Assembly: GCA_004565275.1 (NCBI GenBank)
Contig: SDOX01000016.1
Span: forward strand, 673,989-737,988
Length of the DNA stretch: 64,000 nucleotides
From: Nannochloropsis salina CCMP1776
Lineage: Eukaryota; Sar; Eustigmatophyceae; Eustigmatales; Monodopsidaceae
Direction: 5' to 3'
The notes under the pieces were generated by a model. It saw only the letters and a list, made by a program, of their open reading frames with translations, was not told the DNA's origin and ran no database searches. A program made the translations under genes and the position numbers. Within the stretch, counting starts at the first letter, position 1; each line of letters opens with the position of its first letter. Positions 51,666 to 62,244 of the stretch are shown piece after piece.

Positions 51666-53928
51666 ATGTACTCGTTGCTGCTCCTCGCCCTATCGGCAAC
51701 CTCGTCTGCAGCTTTGCATCATGCACCAGAACAGATCCACATTGCTTTCGGTAAAACACCGGATATGGTCGCCGTGCAATGGTCTACCCGCGGGCTGGAA
51801 AGGGCGGAAGGAGGCGGCCCAGAGGGGCAGCAACCTCGGTCATTCGTGTACTGGGGAAAAGACCCCACCCATTTGGATCAAGCGGCGGAGGGCCTGAGCA
51901 TCAGCTTCGTCGACGGAGGAGCACGCAAACGACAGCAACAGCACCACGTGGTGAACATGACGGGTTTAGAGGCTTCCACTCGGTATCACTATCAAGTGGG
52001 CGATCCGGCCTACGGGGGCCTCTCGCATCTGTATTCCTTTAAGACTGCCGCCGACGCCGTCACCCTCGCAGCCGACCTGCCCATCCGGCTGGCCATTTAT
52101 GGCGACATGGGCGTGGATAAGAATGGGAGCACGGTGGTTGGCCACCTCTTGGAGCACATGCACGGGGACCCCAACTATTTGGACGGCGTCTTGCACGTGG
52201 GAGACTTCGCCTACGACATGGATGAGCGCGACGGCGTGCAGGGGGACCTCTTCATGCGTCAAATCGAGCCCGTGGCAGCCAGGCTGCCGTACATGACCTC
52301 CATGGGCAATCATGAGAAGGTGAGGTGGGGTGGGAAGGGGAAGTCGAGCGAAGTAGAGGGACCTGGCGGGATCGATCTTGGAGTCGCGCCGCAGTCTCCT
52401 CCTGGGTCCCTCCCATGGCCCCATTCAGTCATTCCCCTACGCTATTCTGATGATTCAATGTCTCCGTGCCCTGGACATGTCACAGGCGTACAATTTCTTG
52501 CACTACTCGGAGCGCTTCCGGATCATGCCTGTGTCTGATGGAGAGGTGGCTTCCGCTAACGGGCCCCCGGCTCCCAACAACTGGTAGGGCGAAAGGAGCG
52601 GCAGGGGAATGGGAAAGGATGGAGCAAGAATAGGAGATTGTGCGGGAGCCCGAAAAAGTAATGAAGGGGAAAGAGGGACTGTTGCTGGACGGAAGGGTGA
52701 GGAGTATAGAGGAAGGCTGTGGTCACATGGGGGGCTTCGAGCCAAGCCTAAGGAGTGTGGACGCAATACTACTATGGGCGATGGGAGAATGAATGTGCAG
52801 CTCTAGAGTGATACGGCGACTTTATTCGTCAGGCCTGGGGCCATACCTCTGTTAACGCCCTCCCTCCCTCCCTCCCTCCCTCCTCCCTCCCTCCCTCCCC
52901 CTTGTCCCCGACTGCCTGCCTCAGGTGGTACTCCTTCAACATAGGACCCGTCCATTTGGTGGCTGTCTCGACCGAGATCTACGACTTTGGACCTTACGAC
53001 TACATTCCCCGACAATATCAGTGGCTTGGTAGGACCCTGTCTCCGTCCTAGAGTTTCCCCCCCGAAGCCGCTCCAGTCCCTCACTGTCGCCCGTGATGTC
53101 TCAAGTTGTTTTGATGCCTCGACGGCACAATGACGATGCGATGGTATCAACGGATCGCACCTAAGGATGGTCAAAGGGGCGTCCTCGCTTTCATACTCCT
53201 TCCCTCGCTTGTCCTCACTTCTCTCCCCCCACCTCTAAATCTATTGAATCCCAGAGAAAGATCTAAAGGAGGCGAACGCCAACCGCACGCTTGCCCCTTG
53301 GATCATCGTCCACGGCCACAAGCCTCTGTACTGCTCAAGTCCCACGCCCACCCAGTGCGATAATTGGTACCGGAGCCAGCGGGAGGGTATCCCCCTCCGG
53401 CCCGAGGCCTCCGCGACTGCCGAGATGCGAGGCGAGGGCATAGATGCCTCCTGCTTACGGGGGAAAGGGAGGAAGAGAAAATGGGGTTTGGAGGAGCTAT
53501 TCTACACGTACGGCGTGGACGTTTATTTCTGCGGGCACGAACACAATTCGGAGCGCCTCTTCGACGTGGTGAAGGGGGAGACGGGTCGCCGGACCAGCGA
53601 CATGCAGGGGACCACGTACATCGTCACAGGGGCCGGGGGCAACCGGGAGGGGGTCACGCCCTTCCTCTCCCAGGCCCCAGCGCGGGTGGCGAGTCGAGCG
53701 GAGGTGTGGGGGTACTCGATCTTGGAGGTACACAACGCCACGCATGTGTACTACGAGCAGCGGGCCTGCGACCGAGGGGAGGGGAGGGACGGCAAAGGGA
53801 GGGCGAGGGACGAAGTGGTGGACAGCGTGTGGCTTGTGCAGCATGCGCACGGGCCGTTTGAGGGGGTAATGGGTATGGGCTCGGGAGATGGAGCGCTCCG
53901 GGAGAAGGGGAGACTGGCGGTCGCCTAA
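51666..53928 (+). CDS. secreted purple acid phosphatase (ACP7-like)
   Basis: Binuclear metallophosphatase for phosphate monoesters. Exons 51666-52319, 52486-52583, 52925-53028 and 53255-53928 give 509 residues. MYSLLLLALSATSSAALHHA is a signal peptide. A fibronectin-III-like N-domain follows (EQIHIAFGKTPDMVAVQWST, then TRYHYQVGD). The metal ligand blocks appear in order: AIYGDMGVD, HVGDFAYDMD, SMGNHEK, WIIVHGHKPLYCS and FCGHEHNSER, as in plant and animal purple acid phosphatases. Exon joins restore MGNHEK-AYNFLHYSERFRI, NNW-WYSFNIGPVHLVAVSTE and YQWL-EKDLKEANANRT. Donors are GTGAGG, GTAGGG and GTAGGA. Secretion suggests scavenging of organic phosphate. The C-terminal 50 residues are polar. 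Confidence 0.92.
52856..52902 (+). repeat. (CCCT)n microsatellite in a phosphatase intron
   Basis: CTCC/CCCT repeats with one interruption lie just upstream of the 3' splice site of intron 2. They form an unusually long pyrimidine tract. Confidence 0.85.
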
Positions 53929-54243
53929 GGTTCCTCCGAGAAGCATGGGAGGGGCTTGGATGGAGGGAATCCGTGGAGGGGAAGGCGGCCCAGCTCTTTC
54001 CGTGGACCCGGGCTGTACGAAGAGGCGGTCTCTGTCGTGGTTTTGTCAGCGCAGAGGTGCGTGTGTTCTTGCCTCGGTCCTCCGGTCGACCCTGCCAGAC
54101 CGATACTCCCTCTTGATTGGCGCGGAGCGTCGTGGGCGGGAACCACACCGCCAGCCGCGCTGTCGGCGCCATAGAGAAACCAATTTTGCTCGAAACAAGG
54201 CGTTTTTGCATGTCCCGTTTACTTTATTTGCTTCATTACATCT
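53929..54243. other. convergent 3' intergenic region
   Basis: About 315 bases between the phosphatase stop and the TBCC stop. No gene or RNA is recognised. Confidence 0.45.
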
Positions 54244-55623
54244 TCACAGTTCTTCCTCCTCCTCCTCCTCCTTCTCCTCTTTTCTTCCCCCTCCGTGCGA
54301 CCCGCCGCCAGTCCATCCCTCCCCATCCACCTCCTCCCTGACCCACGCCTCCTGCGGAAGGACCTGCCAATGCGGGGAAGCCTGCGCACGCAGCCACTTG
54401 AAGTCCTTGACCTCGCGCCAGGCGTTCTCCGTGCCGCCCAAACCCGCCTCCTCCACTTGCTCCTCCCTCCCCGGGTAGGCCAATGCCCACGGGCCAAATC
54501 GCAGGCGGTCGCAGTCCTCGATGATGGGCCCGGCGACGGTGTGCACGTACAAGGTGGTGTCGTACGTTCGATGGACGCGGAGCTGTCGGCCGGCCACGTA
54601 CAGGGTACAGCCGACACAGTCCTGCAGGTAGACGGGACCCGCCACCGGGCCGCACAAGAGCTTGCAATCCCGTAAATTCTCACAACGGAGGAAGTGGAGC
54701 GGAGAGAGGAGGGAAACGGTGCAGCGCGTCAAATCTCGGAGTAGGAGGTCCTTTGGAGGACCCTCTGTGCCCTCGGAAGTGAGTTGGCCAAATGTAAAAT
54801 TGGCGTCTGCGGCGGGACCAAAACCCGGCATTGCGCCTGATAAATTGGACACACCTGGCGCGGACAGGGAGTCATCTGCAGCACATTTCGGGGGTACCGC
54901 AGGCAATGGGGTGGTAGGTGTGGCCGGTCTTTTATCCATGGCCCCCCGGTCTCTCGGTGTGCTTCCCCCCCTCCCTCCGGCCTCTGCGACCATGCCAGTA
55001 CGCCCGTGACCCTCACTCACCATCAAAGAGCTTGTGGCGCTTGCCGTGCGCCGTCGTCCTGCAAAAGTGAATTTTTTACGAGGCATCAGCGCTGTGCGCA
55101 CTTCTTCCAATTTGCTACGGAGGCTCTCTGTTTCCTCCTGGGCCCGTCGCATGTCGTACGGGGGCAGAGAAAGGGCAGTATTTGAGACCAACTGGCCAAG
55201 GGACTTGATTTTGGAGTCCATGCATGAAAGTGTGTCGTCCACATTATCTGCCCGGCCAGGGCCAGATGAGATATTCGTCTCTGTATGTTCTTCCGAAAGC
55301 AGCGCGTTCAACACCTGAACTACGTCGTCATACGCCCGACGGAAATCCGTCCAAAAATACCCTACAGATTCCTTTGGGTCCTTGAAGTCTTTTTCTTTGG
55401 CTTTCATGATTTTGCGAGCTTGTAATCGGGCTTCTTGATGTGCGCGAAAGCGTGCGTCAATCTCAGCATGCCGATTTTTCGACTGCGGCGTGAGGACTGG
55501 GGGCACCTCTGCAGGAAAAGCATGCATTTTCTCCATGGCCGCAGAAGAGACTTCCCAGTAAGGAAGTGATTCTCTGTCCCTGTTCGTGCGATCGTAAGAA
55601 GGGGTTTGACCATCATTTTTCAC
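54244..55623 (-). CDS. TBCC: tubulin-binding cofactor C
   Basis: TBCC is the GTPase-activating cofactor in the tubulin heterodimer folding pathway. 459 residues in one minus-strand exon. The N-terminal part is a helical spectrin-like bundle (RHAEIDARFRAHQEARLQAR, SVGYFWTDFRRAYDDVVQVL, RRAQEETESLRSKLEEVR). The middle is Gly/Pro-rich. The C-terminal beta-helix is the TBCC/CARP domain: LLLRDLTRCTVSLLSPLHFL, then LLCGPVAGPVYLQDCVGCTL, VAGRQLRVHRTYDTTLYVHT and GPIIEDCDRLRFGPW. The Arg in RQLRVH corresponds to the proposed arginine finger. The protein ends in a Glu run encoded by a GAG/CTC repeat. The start could be Met1 (55623) or Met30/33; both leave the domains intact. Confidence 0.9.
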   Translation of the reverse strand: MKNDGQTPSYDRTNRDRESLPYWEVSSAAMEKMHAFPAEVPPVLTPQSKNRHAEIDARFRAHQEARLQARKIMKAKEKDFKDPKESVGYFWTDFRRAYDDVVQVLNALLSEEHTETNISSGPGRADNVDDTLSCMDSKIKSLGQLVSNTALSLPPYDMRRAQEETESLRSKLEEVRTALMPRKKFTFAGRRRTASATSSLMVSEGHGRTGMVAEAGGRGGSTPRDRGAMDKRPATPTTPLPAVPPKCAADDSLSAPGVSNLSGAMPGFGPAADANFTFGQLTSEGTEGPPKDLLLRDLTRCTVSLLSPLHFLRCENLRDCKLLCGPVAGPVYLQDCVGCTLYVAGRQLRVHRTYDTTLYVHTVAGPIIEDCDRLRFGPWALAYPGREEQVEEAGLGGTENAWREVKDFKWLRAQASPHWQVLPQEAWVREEVDGEGWTGGGSHGGGRKEEKEEEEEEEL

Positions 55624-56206
55624 AGCCTATCTCCGCTGTCCGTCACTGCATTTTTTTTGGGCGAGGCTTTTCCCATCCTCCCCCCGACCGTCACGCACGG
55701 AAAAAAATCCGTGCGGTGGCGGGGATGAATATGCTTTGTTTGACCCGATAAATCGATTTCAACATCTGGATTCCCCTCATTCATCACGCCATATTCGCAT
55801 ATGACTAAGTTTGCCATGCGATGTTCGAGCGCTCGTGGTTGTGGAGCGCTGGTAGAGGTGCAGCAGCTTGGATCAGATCTTGTATCATTCTGTCGCTTTA
55901 TTTATTCCTCCGTATGCCTATCCCGCTGACTATTGAGATATCTTTGGTTTTGGCACGGCCCTTTGGTGTCTTATTACGCTTAGAGTATGCTTGCCCTTAA
56001 TGTTTAAGTGTACAGACATGTAGGGCAAAATTTTCATGTGTCCGGTTGTGCGTGAGTCTATCTTCCATTTCACCGGCGGAGGAGTGCCAATACAACGCGT
56101 CGTCACCACCACCTCCTGATCTATATACGCAAACACACCAATGCTCGAACACAGGAGGAATTGTGTCCGTATTTTTGTCGTCAAGGATAAACGTTGTCCT
56201 ATTACC
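55624..56206. promoter_or_regulatory. divergent intergenic region
   Basis: About 580 bases between TBCC (-) and the four-TM protein gene (+). No defined element was recognised. Confidence 0.4.
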
Positions 56207-57283
56207 ATGACCTGCTTCTTCCGATTTCTGGGTACGTGCTGTCGAAGAGTGACCGGGCTTGGGTTTGTGAGGTGTACAGGCAGAACTTCTACGACTGCCG
56301 TGAGCCAACCTCGGAAGGCATATGCACCATGTGCATGGCCATGTCTTGGGTTCTCACTTTTTTGTTTGACACGATCGTTCGGCCATCATGTGGTTGTCTT
56401 CAGCTTGCGTTTCGACCCTTTAAATTTCCTCTACCTCCCTCTCCATGCACGCGCAGGGCTGGGAATGACCATAGCTCCCGTCGTCCTCATGCTCACATGT
56501 CTTCTGGCCAAAGGTACGTTTATGCTATCCTGATAGACTATTTTGAAAGCCATGTAATTTCCCAGTTCCACGTGTTTGACCACCCGGAAATCCTTCGTCT
56601 CATTGCCAGACTGGACGAGTACCACGGCCAGCCTGGTGAAGATCGATTCCCACGCAGAGATATACGAAGATGACATCGACTTCCACATGGGGCCTTTCAG
56701 GACATTCATGGAAGTCACGCAGGGAGATGTACAGGTTTTTTCCAAGAACACCTACCCGTGGTGCACTCAGGAAGCCTCCACACTCTCCCATTCTGCGGAC
56801 CGGCGCCTGTGCTCGCTCCTTCAAGGCGTACAAGCCACCAGCGTCCTCTCGGTCATCACGGGCGGCATTGCCTTCCTCCTGTACTGCATGCTAGCCTTCC
56901 GCTCCCTCAAAGGCGAGTACGTGGCCCGGACAGCCCGCGTCGCCATGAGCCTGCACATCACCCAAGCGGTCTTGGCCTTCCTCAGCCTGGGTTTATGGCT
57001 GGCTCTCATGCGTGTCTATCAGTCCTCCCTCCAGTCCTCCCTTGGGCCCAACTTTGCTGACTTCTCATTGCCGCACGGTCGGTCATTTTACCGCGTGGTC
57101 ATCGTCGGGATTCTGGCCCTGGTGGCGGCCGGGGGGCTGCACACGATGGCGGGTCGCTCTGTGAGTGCCATTCAAAAGAGGGAGACCATTGCCCGAAAAC
57201 GGAGCGAGTTCGAGATGAAGGAAGCGGCAGAGGCTGCGAGAATGCAAGCAGAAGAGGAACTGAAGGATGAACAGCTTGTGTAA
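56207..57283 (+). CDS. four-transmembrane protein of unknown function
   Basis: Exons 56207-56231 (25 bases), 56457-56513 (57 bases) and 56610-57283 join in phase 1 to give 251 residues. Both donors are GTACGT. The protein starts MTCFFRFLG-LGMTIAPVVLM, which forms TM1 across the first two tiny exons. A first loop of about 65 residues with two Cys follows (VFSKNTYPWCTQEAS, then RRLCSLLQG). TM2 is VLSVITGGIAFLLYCMLAF, TM3 ITQAVLAFLSLGLWLALM and TM4 RVVIVGILALVAAGGL. The C-terminal tail is helical and charged (RKRSEFEMKEAAEAARMQAE). The topology recalls claudin/PMP22-like tetraspans, but no signature motif is present and the family is not recognised. A competing frame through the introns at 56194-56673 was judged noncoding. 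Confidence 0.72.
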
Positions 57284-58162
57284 CACCTCTTTTGGAAGTG
57301 CATCAAAATAGTTAAGCTTGGGAGCTAACTGTCTACAGGAACACGGTGACGAGTTATGCTTCAGAGGCTGGTGTTCGTTTTCATGTCTCTATTTTGCGTG
57401 TGCACACATTTTGGGGAAAGAATGAGTCGTGGGGACTGATTGTAGGCAGAACATGGGCAGCATGAGACGAGCGACCGCACTCAAATAGGGGAAGTGCGAA
57501 TTTGCATATGTTGCACTCTCCGTGACCAGCCATTGCATGCTTGATTGGAGAAAGCGCAGAGCAACTGATGGTAAAGGTACATTGTGATGTTATGTCAACC
57601 GGAAAGACTCTTGAGGTGACTTAGAAGCAGAGTGACATTTATACACACCATTTTTCATATCAAACTGATGCGTCTCTGACAATCGGGTTGCAGTAATACT
57701 GCATCTGACGGGCACGACAGAGAAAGGAAAAATGACTGGTAAAAGAAATATGCGCGAAAGCTGGGCCACAATCGATCTGTGCATATTGTTAGAGTGTCCT
57801 CCTGGATGGCACGCCTGATTTTTTCTAAAAGAAAAACCAAAAAGCGGGTCTCGTAACCTCCCCACCCCCAGCGAATGGGGCGAGGTCCCCCGTACACAGC
57901 GTGGATGGATGGCTTTTCACGGAGGCGCGACTCTGTGATCATTGTCAGAAACTAATCGTTTCCCTCACCCTCTGGAGCTGGGCGTGACTGATTTTCCACG
58001 CTTCGCACGCTTCAGGCACGCATTGTGGGACCTGGAGGCAGGGGGGGACGGGGAACGAGAACATTCAGTCCTTCCAAAGCGATGGGGCTTCAACCGGGAT
58101 TGGAAAGGCCCACCCTCCGGCGACCTATTTTGCCATCCTACATTTATTTCCTCCTTTTCTCC
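57284..58162. other. intergenic region
   Basis: About 880 bases. The last 140 (from 58025) are in frame with the following gene and include ATG 58082, so they may be coding. The rest shows nothing recognisable. Confidence 0.45.
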
Positions 58163-59194
58163 ATGCAGCTAATTATCGCCACGAGTTTCTCCGCAGGCAC
58201 TCTCACCAGCCTGACACCTCAAAATCCCCCTCCCCCCGCCAGTGGGGTGAGCGTGAGGAAGACACCACGGCAGTTCCTAATGGAACGCCCTCCCGGTCCT
58301 TACACATGTTTGCGGGCTCGAGACGAGTCTCTACTAGGTTTTGACTTTCATTTCCAACGATTATTGCACGGAGTTGAGTCCTCAGTCGGGTGTTTGAGCC
58401 CAGTGAATGCAGGGGAGTTGCGGAAGCGTGTGTTAAATGTGATCGAAGAGGCATTGACGGAGGCATCGCAGCAACACCCTAGTGAAGACGGGAAAGAAGG
58501 GTCGACTTGGTCGACTAAAAAATTGAGAGACTTTTTTGTGACGGTGCACATTGACGAGTCATCCACCGTGTTACCTTCCTCCACCTCGGGCGTGGCTTTG
58601 AGTGCGCACGCGGTGTCCATGCCGTACGCCGTCATGCCGCCACCCGTTACCTTGGAAATCCGAGGTGAAGGACGGAGGTCTCCGGACGTTAAGCATTCGC
58701 AGTGGCTGAGGGACCGACAAGGCCTGGAGCGCTTCCGTGTCGGGCCAGGGGGCGAAGTTGCCCTTTCCCGGTCACTACCAACGGGACGGGCGGGGGAAGA
58801 AGGGAAGGCGGGGAAGGCCGGAAGGGAGATGCTCGAGGGTCTGGTAAGCAACATCTTTGTGGTCAAGGGTGGGAAGCTTCTGACTGCGAGCGATGGGATT
58901 TTGCCAGGGCACATGCGTACCATGGCGTTGAGAGCCGCGGAGGCACTGGGCGTGCCCGTGGGCGATCCGGAGGAGAAAATATTGTTAGAGGACATCTTGG
59001 AGTGGGAGGAGGCGTTTTTGACGGGCTCAGGACGCGTTCTGGTGCCGATCGGGAGGGTGGAAGGGACCAGCGTGGGTCTTCCCCCGGTGGATTTAGCGGC
59101 CGCGCCGGGGCCCATCACCAACCTGGTGCGTGCCCGCTTGTTGTACGATATGGAGGATGGCTGGGAAACCCTCAGGAATCTGGCAAGCCATTGA
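58163..59194 (+). CDS. class-IV PLP-dependent aminotransferase-like protein
   Basis: Fold-type IV PLP enzyme, the group of branched-chain and D-amino acid aminotransferases and aminodeoxychorismate lyase. From ATG 58163 it has 343 residues. Features are TCLRARDESLLGFDFHFQRL, the probable PLP lysine in VKHSQWLRDRQGLE (Lys177), LEGLVSNIFVVKGGKLLTAS followed by GILPGHMRTMALRAAEALG, and EAFLTGSGRVLVPI. KHSQW-x-RDR is close to the plant 'D-aminoacid aminotransferase-like' group with KDSQWVRDR, whose reaction is unclear. The start is not certain: ATG 58082 in the same frame would add a hydrophobic leader (YIYFLLFSMQLIIATSFSAG), possibly a signal or anchor. Acceptor-like sites at 58168 and 58195 allow an upstream exon instead. 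Confidence 0.8.
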   Translation: MQLIIATSFSAGTLTSLTPQNPPPPASGVSVRKTPRQFLMERPPGPYTCLRARDESLLGFDFHFQRLLHGVESSVGCLSPVNAGELRKRVLNVIEEALTEASQQHPSEDGKEGSTWSTKKLRDFFVTVHIDESSTVLPSSTSGVALSAHAVSMPYAVMPPPVTLEIRGEGRRSPDVKHSQWLRDRQGLERFRVGPGGEVALSRSLPTGRAGEEGKAGKAGREMLEGLVSNIFVVKGGKLLTASDGILPGHMRTMALRAAEALGVPVGDPEEKILLEDILEWEEAFLTGSGRVLVPIGRVEGTSVGLPPVDLAAAPGPITNLVRARLLYDMEDGWETLRNLASH

Positions 59195-60281
59195 ACAAGA
59201 GTGGGTAAGCGGGGGGATGGAAAGCACTGGAAGAGCATGCACGAGTTGGGTGACAAGCACCAGGGCGTTCCTACTCCTCAGCAGGAGGGGGGGAGGGGGG
59301 GGGGGGGGTCTTGCCGCCTTATGACAATTAAAAGGGCTTCCTGGTTCCCGTGGACGCATGCTTTTACGAGAAGGACGGTAGAAAAACTCCATCGAGGGAG
59401 AAGACTCTTTCCATTCCACGAGTCTACCACGGTGGCACGTTTGGATTTCCAAGGGAGTGTACATCGTTTTCTGCTTGAGCGTATGGGCAAATATGGCATC
59501 TCTACTCACTCTTTCTCCTCCTCTCCTCCTCCCCGCAGGGTAAAGGAGGGCAAGATTGCCTCTGTATATGGACAGAGCGTTTTGTTTAGTCGGTGGAAGT
59601 ACAATACGCGGATGGAAAGGAAAAGGAGATGACAAATTGATTCGATGAAATAACGGACGCAGGGTGACAAAGTCCCTTCTAAATATTGATTGTTCTGTCT
59701 CGGGCGGGGCCCTCCGCATCCTTGTCATTAGAAAGAGCGCCAAAGAAATGCCTCCTGCCTCCCTGCATGGGACGGAAATGGCGGTAGCTCGCATAAACCA
59801 TCCATTTCTTTGATTAGTTTGTCGACGTGCGAGCACCTGAGCTCGTTCCATTTCCAATCATTCCCCATACCGCGGCGGTCGAGAGGGGACCTAATGTTAT
59901 TGGGCCCCCAATTGCGTTTGAAACACATTAAGGTCGTCTTAGGTCCCTTCTCCTCTCCCTAACAAGACTTCCCGCGGCCCCCAACCCCCTCGCTTCGCCG
60001 AACAAAGGCGCACACCACCCTATGTACAAACCCCAGCCGTCTCGCCTCATGCCAGCCTTGCTTAGAGGCCGTGACTCCCTTCATGCTGAGGCCTCCTTCA
60101 CCTTCCAAGTCCCTCTACTCTTCCCGTTCTGCGCTTCACCCCGATCAGACACTCGTATATGCGCACGGATGTTTTGAAAGGTCTCCGATTGCCCACACAA
60201 CCACCCATTGCCTACAGTCCCTCCTTCCCCTCCCTTTCTTCGCCCCCTCAAGCCCCTGCCCTCCCTTTACCCCCCTCGTCG
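59195..60281. other. convergent intergenic region with a G14 run
   Basis: About 1.1 kb. It contains a homopolymer of 14 G at about 59295-59308 within a G-rich tract. A 254-codon minus frame (59093-59857) overlaps the aminotransferase end and shows no protein-like features. Nothing else is recognised. Confidence 0.5.
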
Positions 60282-61240
60282 TCAAAAACACTTCAGCTTC
60301 TGCGAAATCCTCTCCCGGCATTCGGCGCATCGATCCACTTGGGCGATGCAGGGACCACAGTACCGATGCCCGCAGGGGACGCAGACATGGTCCTTCTGCC
60401 GCTCCAGGCAAATGGAGCAATGCCGGTCCATCTCGCATTTCTTAGTCAGCGCCCCCGCCAAGTTCTCCTGTAGCTTCAGGAGATCCTCCTGCGTCAGCTC
60501 CACCAACTCCTCCACGGCCAGCACCCGCGCCCGTCGACTCCGTTCGAGCTCCCGCTCGTGCACTCGCCGGACGGTCGCGAGCAAGCCGTCCACAGACCCT
60601 TCCATCATCAACGCCCCTCCCCCCGCCCCCCCCTCCGTTGCCCCCCCCTCCATCCCTCCCTCCCCTCCCTTGTTCCCTGGGCCCACACACACCCCTGCGT
60701 CCTCCCGCACCACCTCCCGGACGACGAAGTCGCAGGTAAGCGTGAAGGTCTCCAAGTCCGGAGGGGGCCGGTAGAAGTTCGTGTATCCCCGGCCCTTTCC
60801 CAGCTGCGGGTCCTCGCCCGGGTCGGGCGTGAGGAGGATGGGCGTGAGCTTCTCGTGGCGCGAAGTGATGAGGACGCCCTCTTCGGAGAGGAGGTTCCAG
60901 GTGGCCCCTACCCGGACGCCGCGGAGGGCCGGGTTTTTGAGAGAGAGGCAGGTCAGGTAGACGCCGATGAAGCCGGGGTTGCTGAGCTTGTCACCCGTAG
61001 GGTATAGACTGGGGGAGGTGCAAGGGGATGGCGGTGGGAGGATGGACAAGGGGCCAATGCTAAGGGGGGGGACAGGGAGGGGAGGCGGAGGGGGGTGATG
61101 GCGGAGAAAGACTGCCGAGACGCGGCTTACCTGATGGTAAAGCTGCCCTCTGGCGTGCTGAATACCGTGCCTGAGACATAGTCGCCAGCTTGATGTTTTT
61201 CTCGCAGCTCTGACAAGGACTTGACATGCAGACGGATCAT
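60282..61240 (-). CDS. MATH-domain / RING-finger protein (putative E3 ubiquitin ligase)
   Basis: Minus-strand exons 61240-61131 and 61008-60282 give 278 residues. The first exon reads MIRLHVKSLSELREKHQAGD, then STPEGSFTI. It splices (GTAAGC donor, CCAG acceptor) to SLYPTGDKLSNPGFIGVYLT. The GSFTISLYPTGD...GFIGVYL...SLKN block, then TWNLLSEEG, FYRPPPDLETFTLTCDFVVR, fits a MATH/TRAF-C beta sandwich. A Gly-rich spacer and a helix (VHERELERSRRARVLAVEEL) lead to a C-terminal RING: HCSICLERQKDHVCVPCGHR, then YCGPCIAQVDRCAECRERIS, a C3HC4 order. RING proteins of this kind are usually E3 ligases; MATH would choose the substrate. MATH before RING is unusual. The start is the first Met of exon 1. Confidence 0.82.
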
Positions 61241-62244
61241 TCTGCCGCCCCCTGGCGTGCTGGAGTGGGGATATTAGAAGGGCCCGCTTGAGGACACGCG
61301 ACAATCGATGATTGATAATCAAAATGCAGGCAACAGACTAAATGTACAGTCCTTTACATGTCCGGTTTTTACAGTAACTACCACGTAGCATGCAAGCATC
61401 AAGACGGGTAAGTGTGCAAAACAGCAAGAGCAGCAACAGACTATCCTCGACTCGTCGCACGTGCACTGCACTGTAATGCATGACGTGTAGCAGCTCGACA
61501 AAGCTAAAAAGCCTTAATCGTCGGCAATCATAAATGCTCCAGCTGACATATCACGCACAAGCCTAGTCAGTGGCTCTAAAATCCCACATAATTCCCATCT
61601 TTCCGACTGTATCATCATGGCGTCATTCCTTCTTCTCATAGCCACGACGGCCTGCATTTCCCCTGTATCAGCCAGTGACGGTTACCTGGTTATGAGATGG
61701 GTCAAAGCAAACTACTACAGATAAGATTATCTCACGACCGCTCGGGTCTGTGCATGTGCTTACAGAGGAGGATGGGGAAGTGAAGAACAAGGGCAATGCC
61801 CGGAAGACCTTTCGAGCTTGTGAGAACTTGTAGCTACCACAGCCACTTCTGTCCTAACTCGCACAAAATCATGGCTGTCATCGCTCGCATCACTGTTGTA
61901 TGGTCGTGAATGATGATGACGGCCACTGGAACTACGACAAGATGGCAAGCTTCAAGTAAAGCAAGCCTTGTTGACTTGAAAGGGAGACAGCATGAAGCGA
62001 GAGGCGAGCGCAGGCTGATAATTTGCTCGTAGCAATTAATTCGCGCCTCTTATATAACCCCTCGAATTATTGCTTTTTAAAATTTTACCTGTCGCCTGAC
62101 ATGAATAAAACTTACAACGGTGTCAGGGGGAGCGGTGAGTGGAAGCTCCTTAAAGGGAGTGGTTTGCTGTTTAGCCCCGGGTGCTACCAAGTGGAAGGGG
62201 AGAGGGATCGTATCTTGCTCTCTCTCTTTCCTACGAGGTACACA
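61241..62244. promoter_or_regulatory. divergent intergenic region with a candidate mini-ORF
   Basis: About 1 kb between the MATH-RING gene (-) and the arrestin-like gene (+). AT-rich. It contains a 35-codon plus-strand frame with signal-peptide character (see next entry). The arrestin frame is open upstream to 62023. Confidence 0.4.
61617..61724 (+). CDS. candidate 35-residue secreted peptide or first exon
   Basis: ATG 61617 opens a frame that reads MASFLLLIATTACISPVSAS and ends after WVKANYYR. Residues 1-19 look like a signal peptide with an A-x-A-type cleavage site (VSA-SD). The mature peptide would be only 16 residues, so this may be the first exon of a spliced gene whose next exon was not found, or a chance frame. 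Confidence 0.25.
   Translation: MASFLLLIATTACISPVSASDGYLVMRWVKANYYR

Noticed and set aside
56194-56673. 159-codon frame across the introns of the four-TM protein
   Set aside because: The three-exon join with GTACGT donors gives a coherent TM1 and keeps the frame of the long last exon; this frame does neither.
59093-59857. 254-codon minus-strand frame overlapping the end of the class-IV PLP gene
   Set aside because: No signal, domain or consistent composition; it partly mirrors conserved coding sequence.
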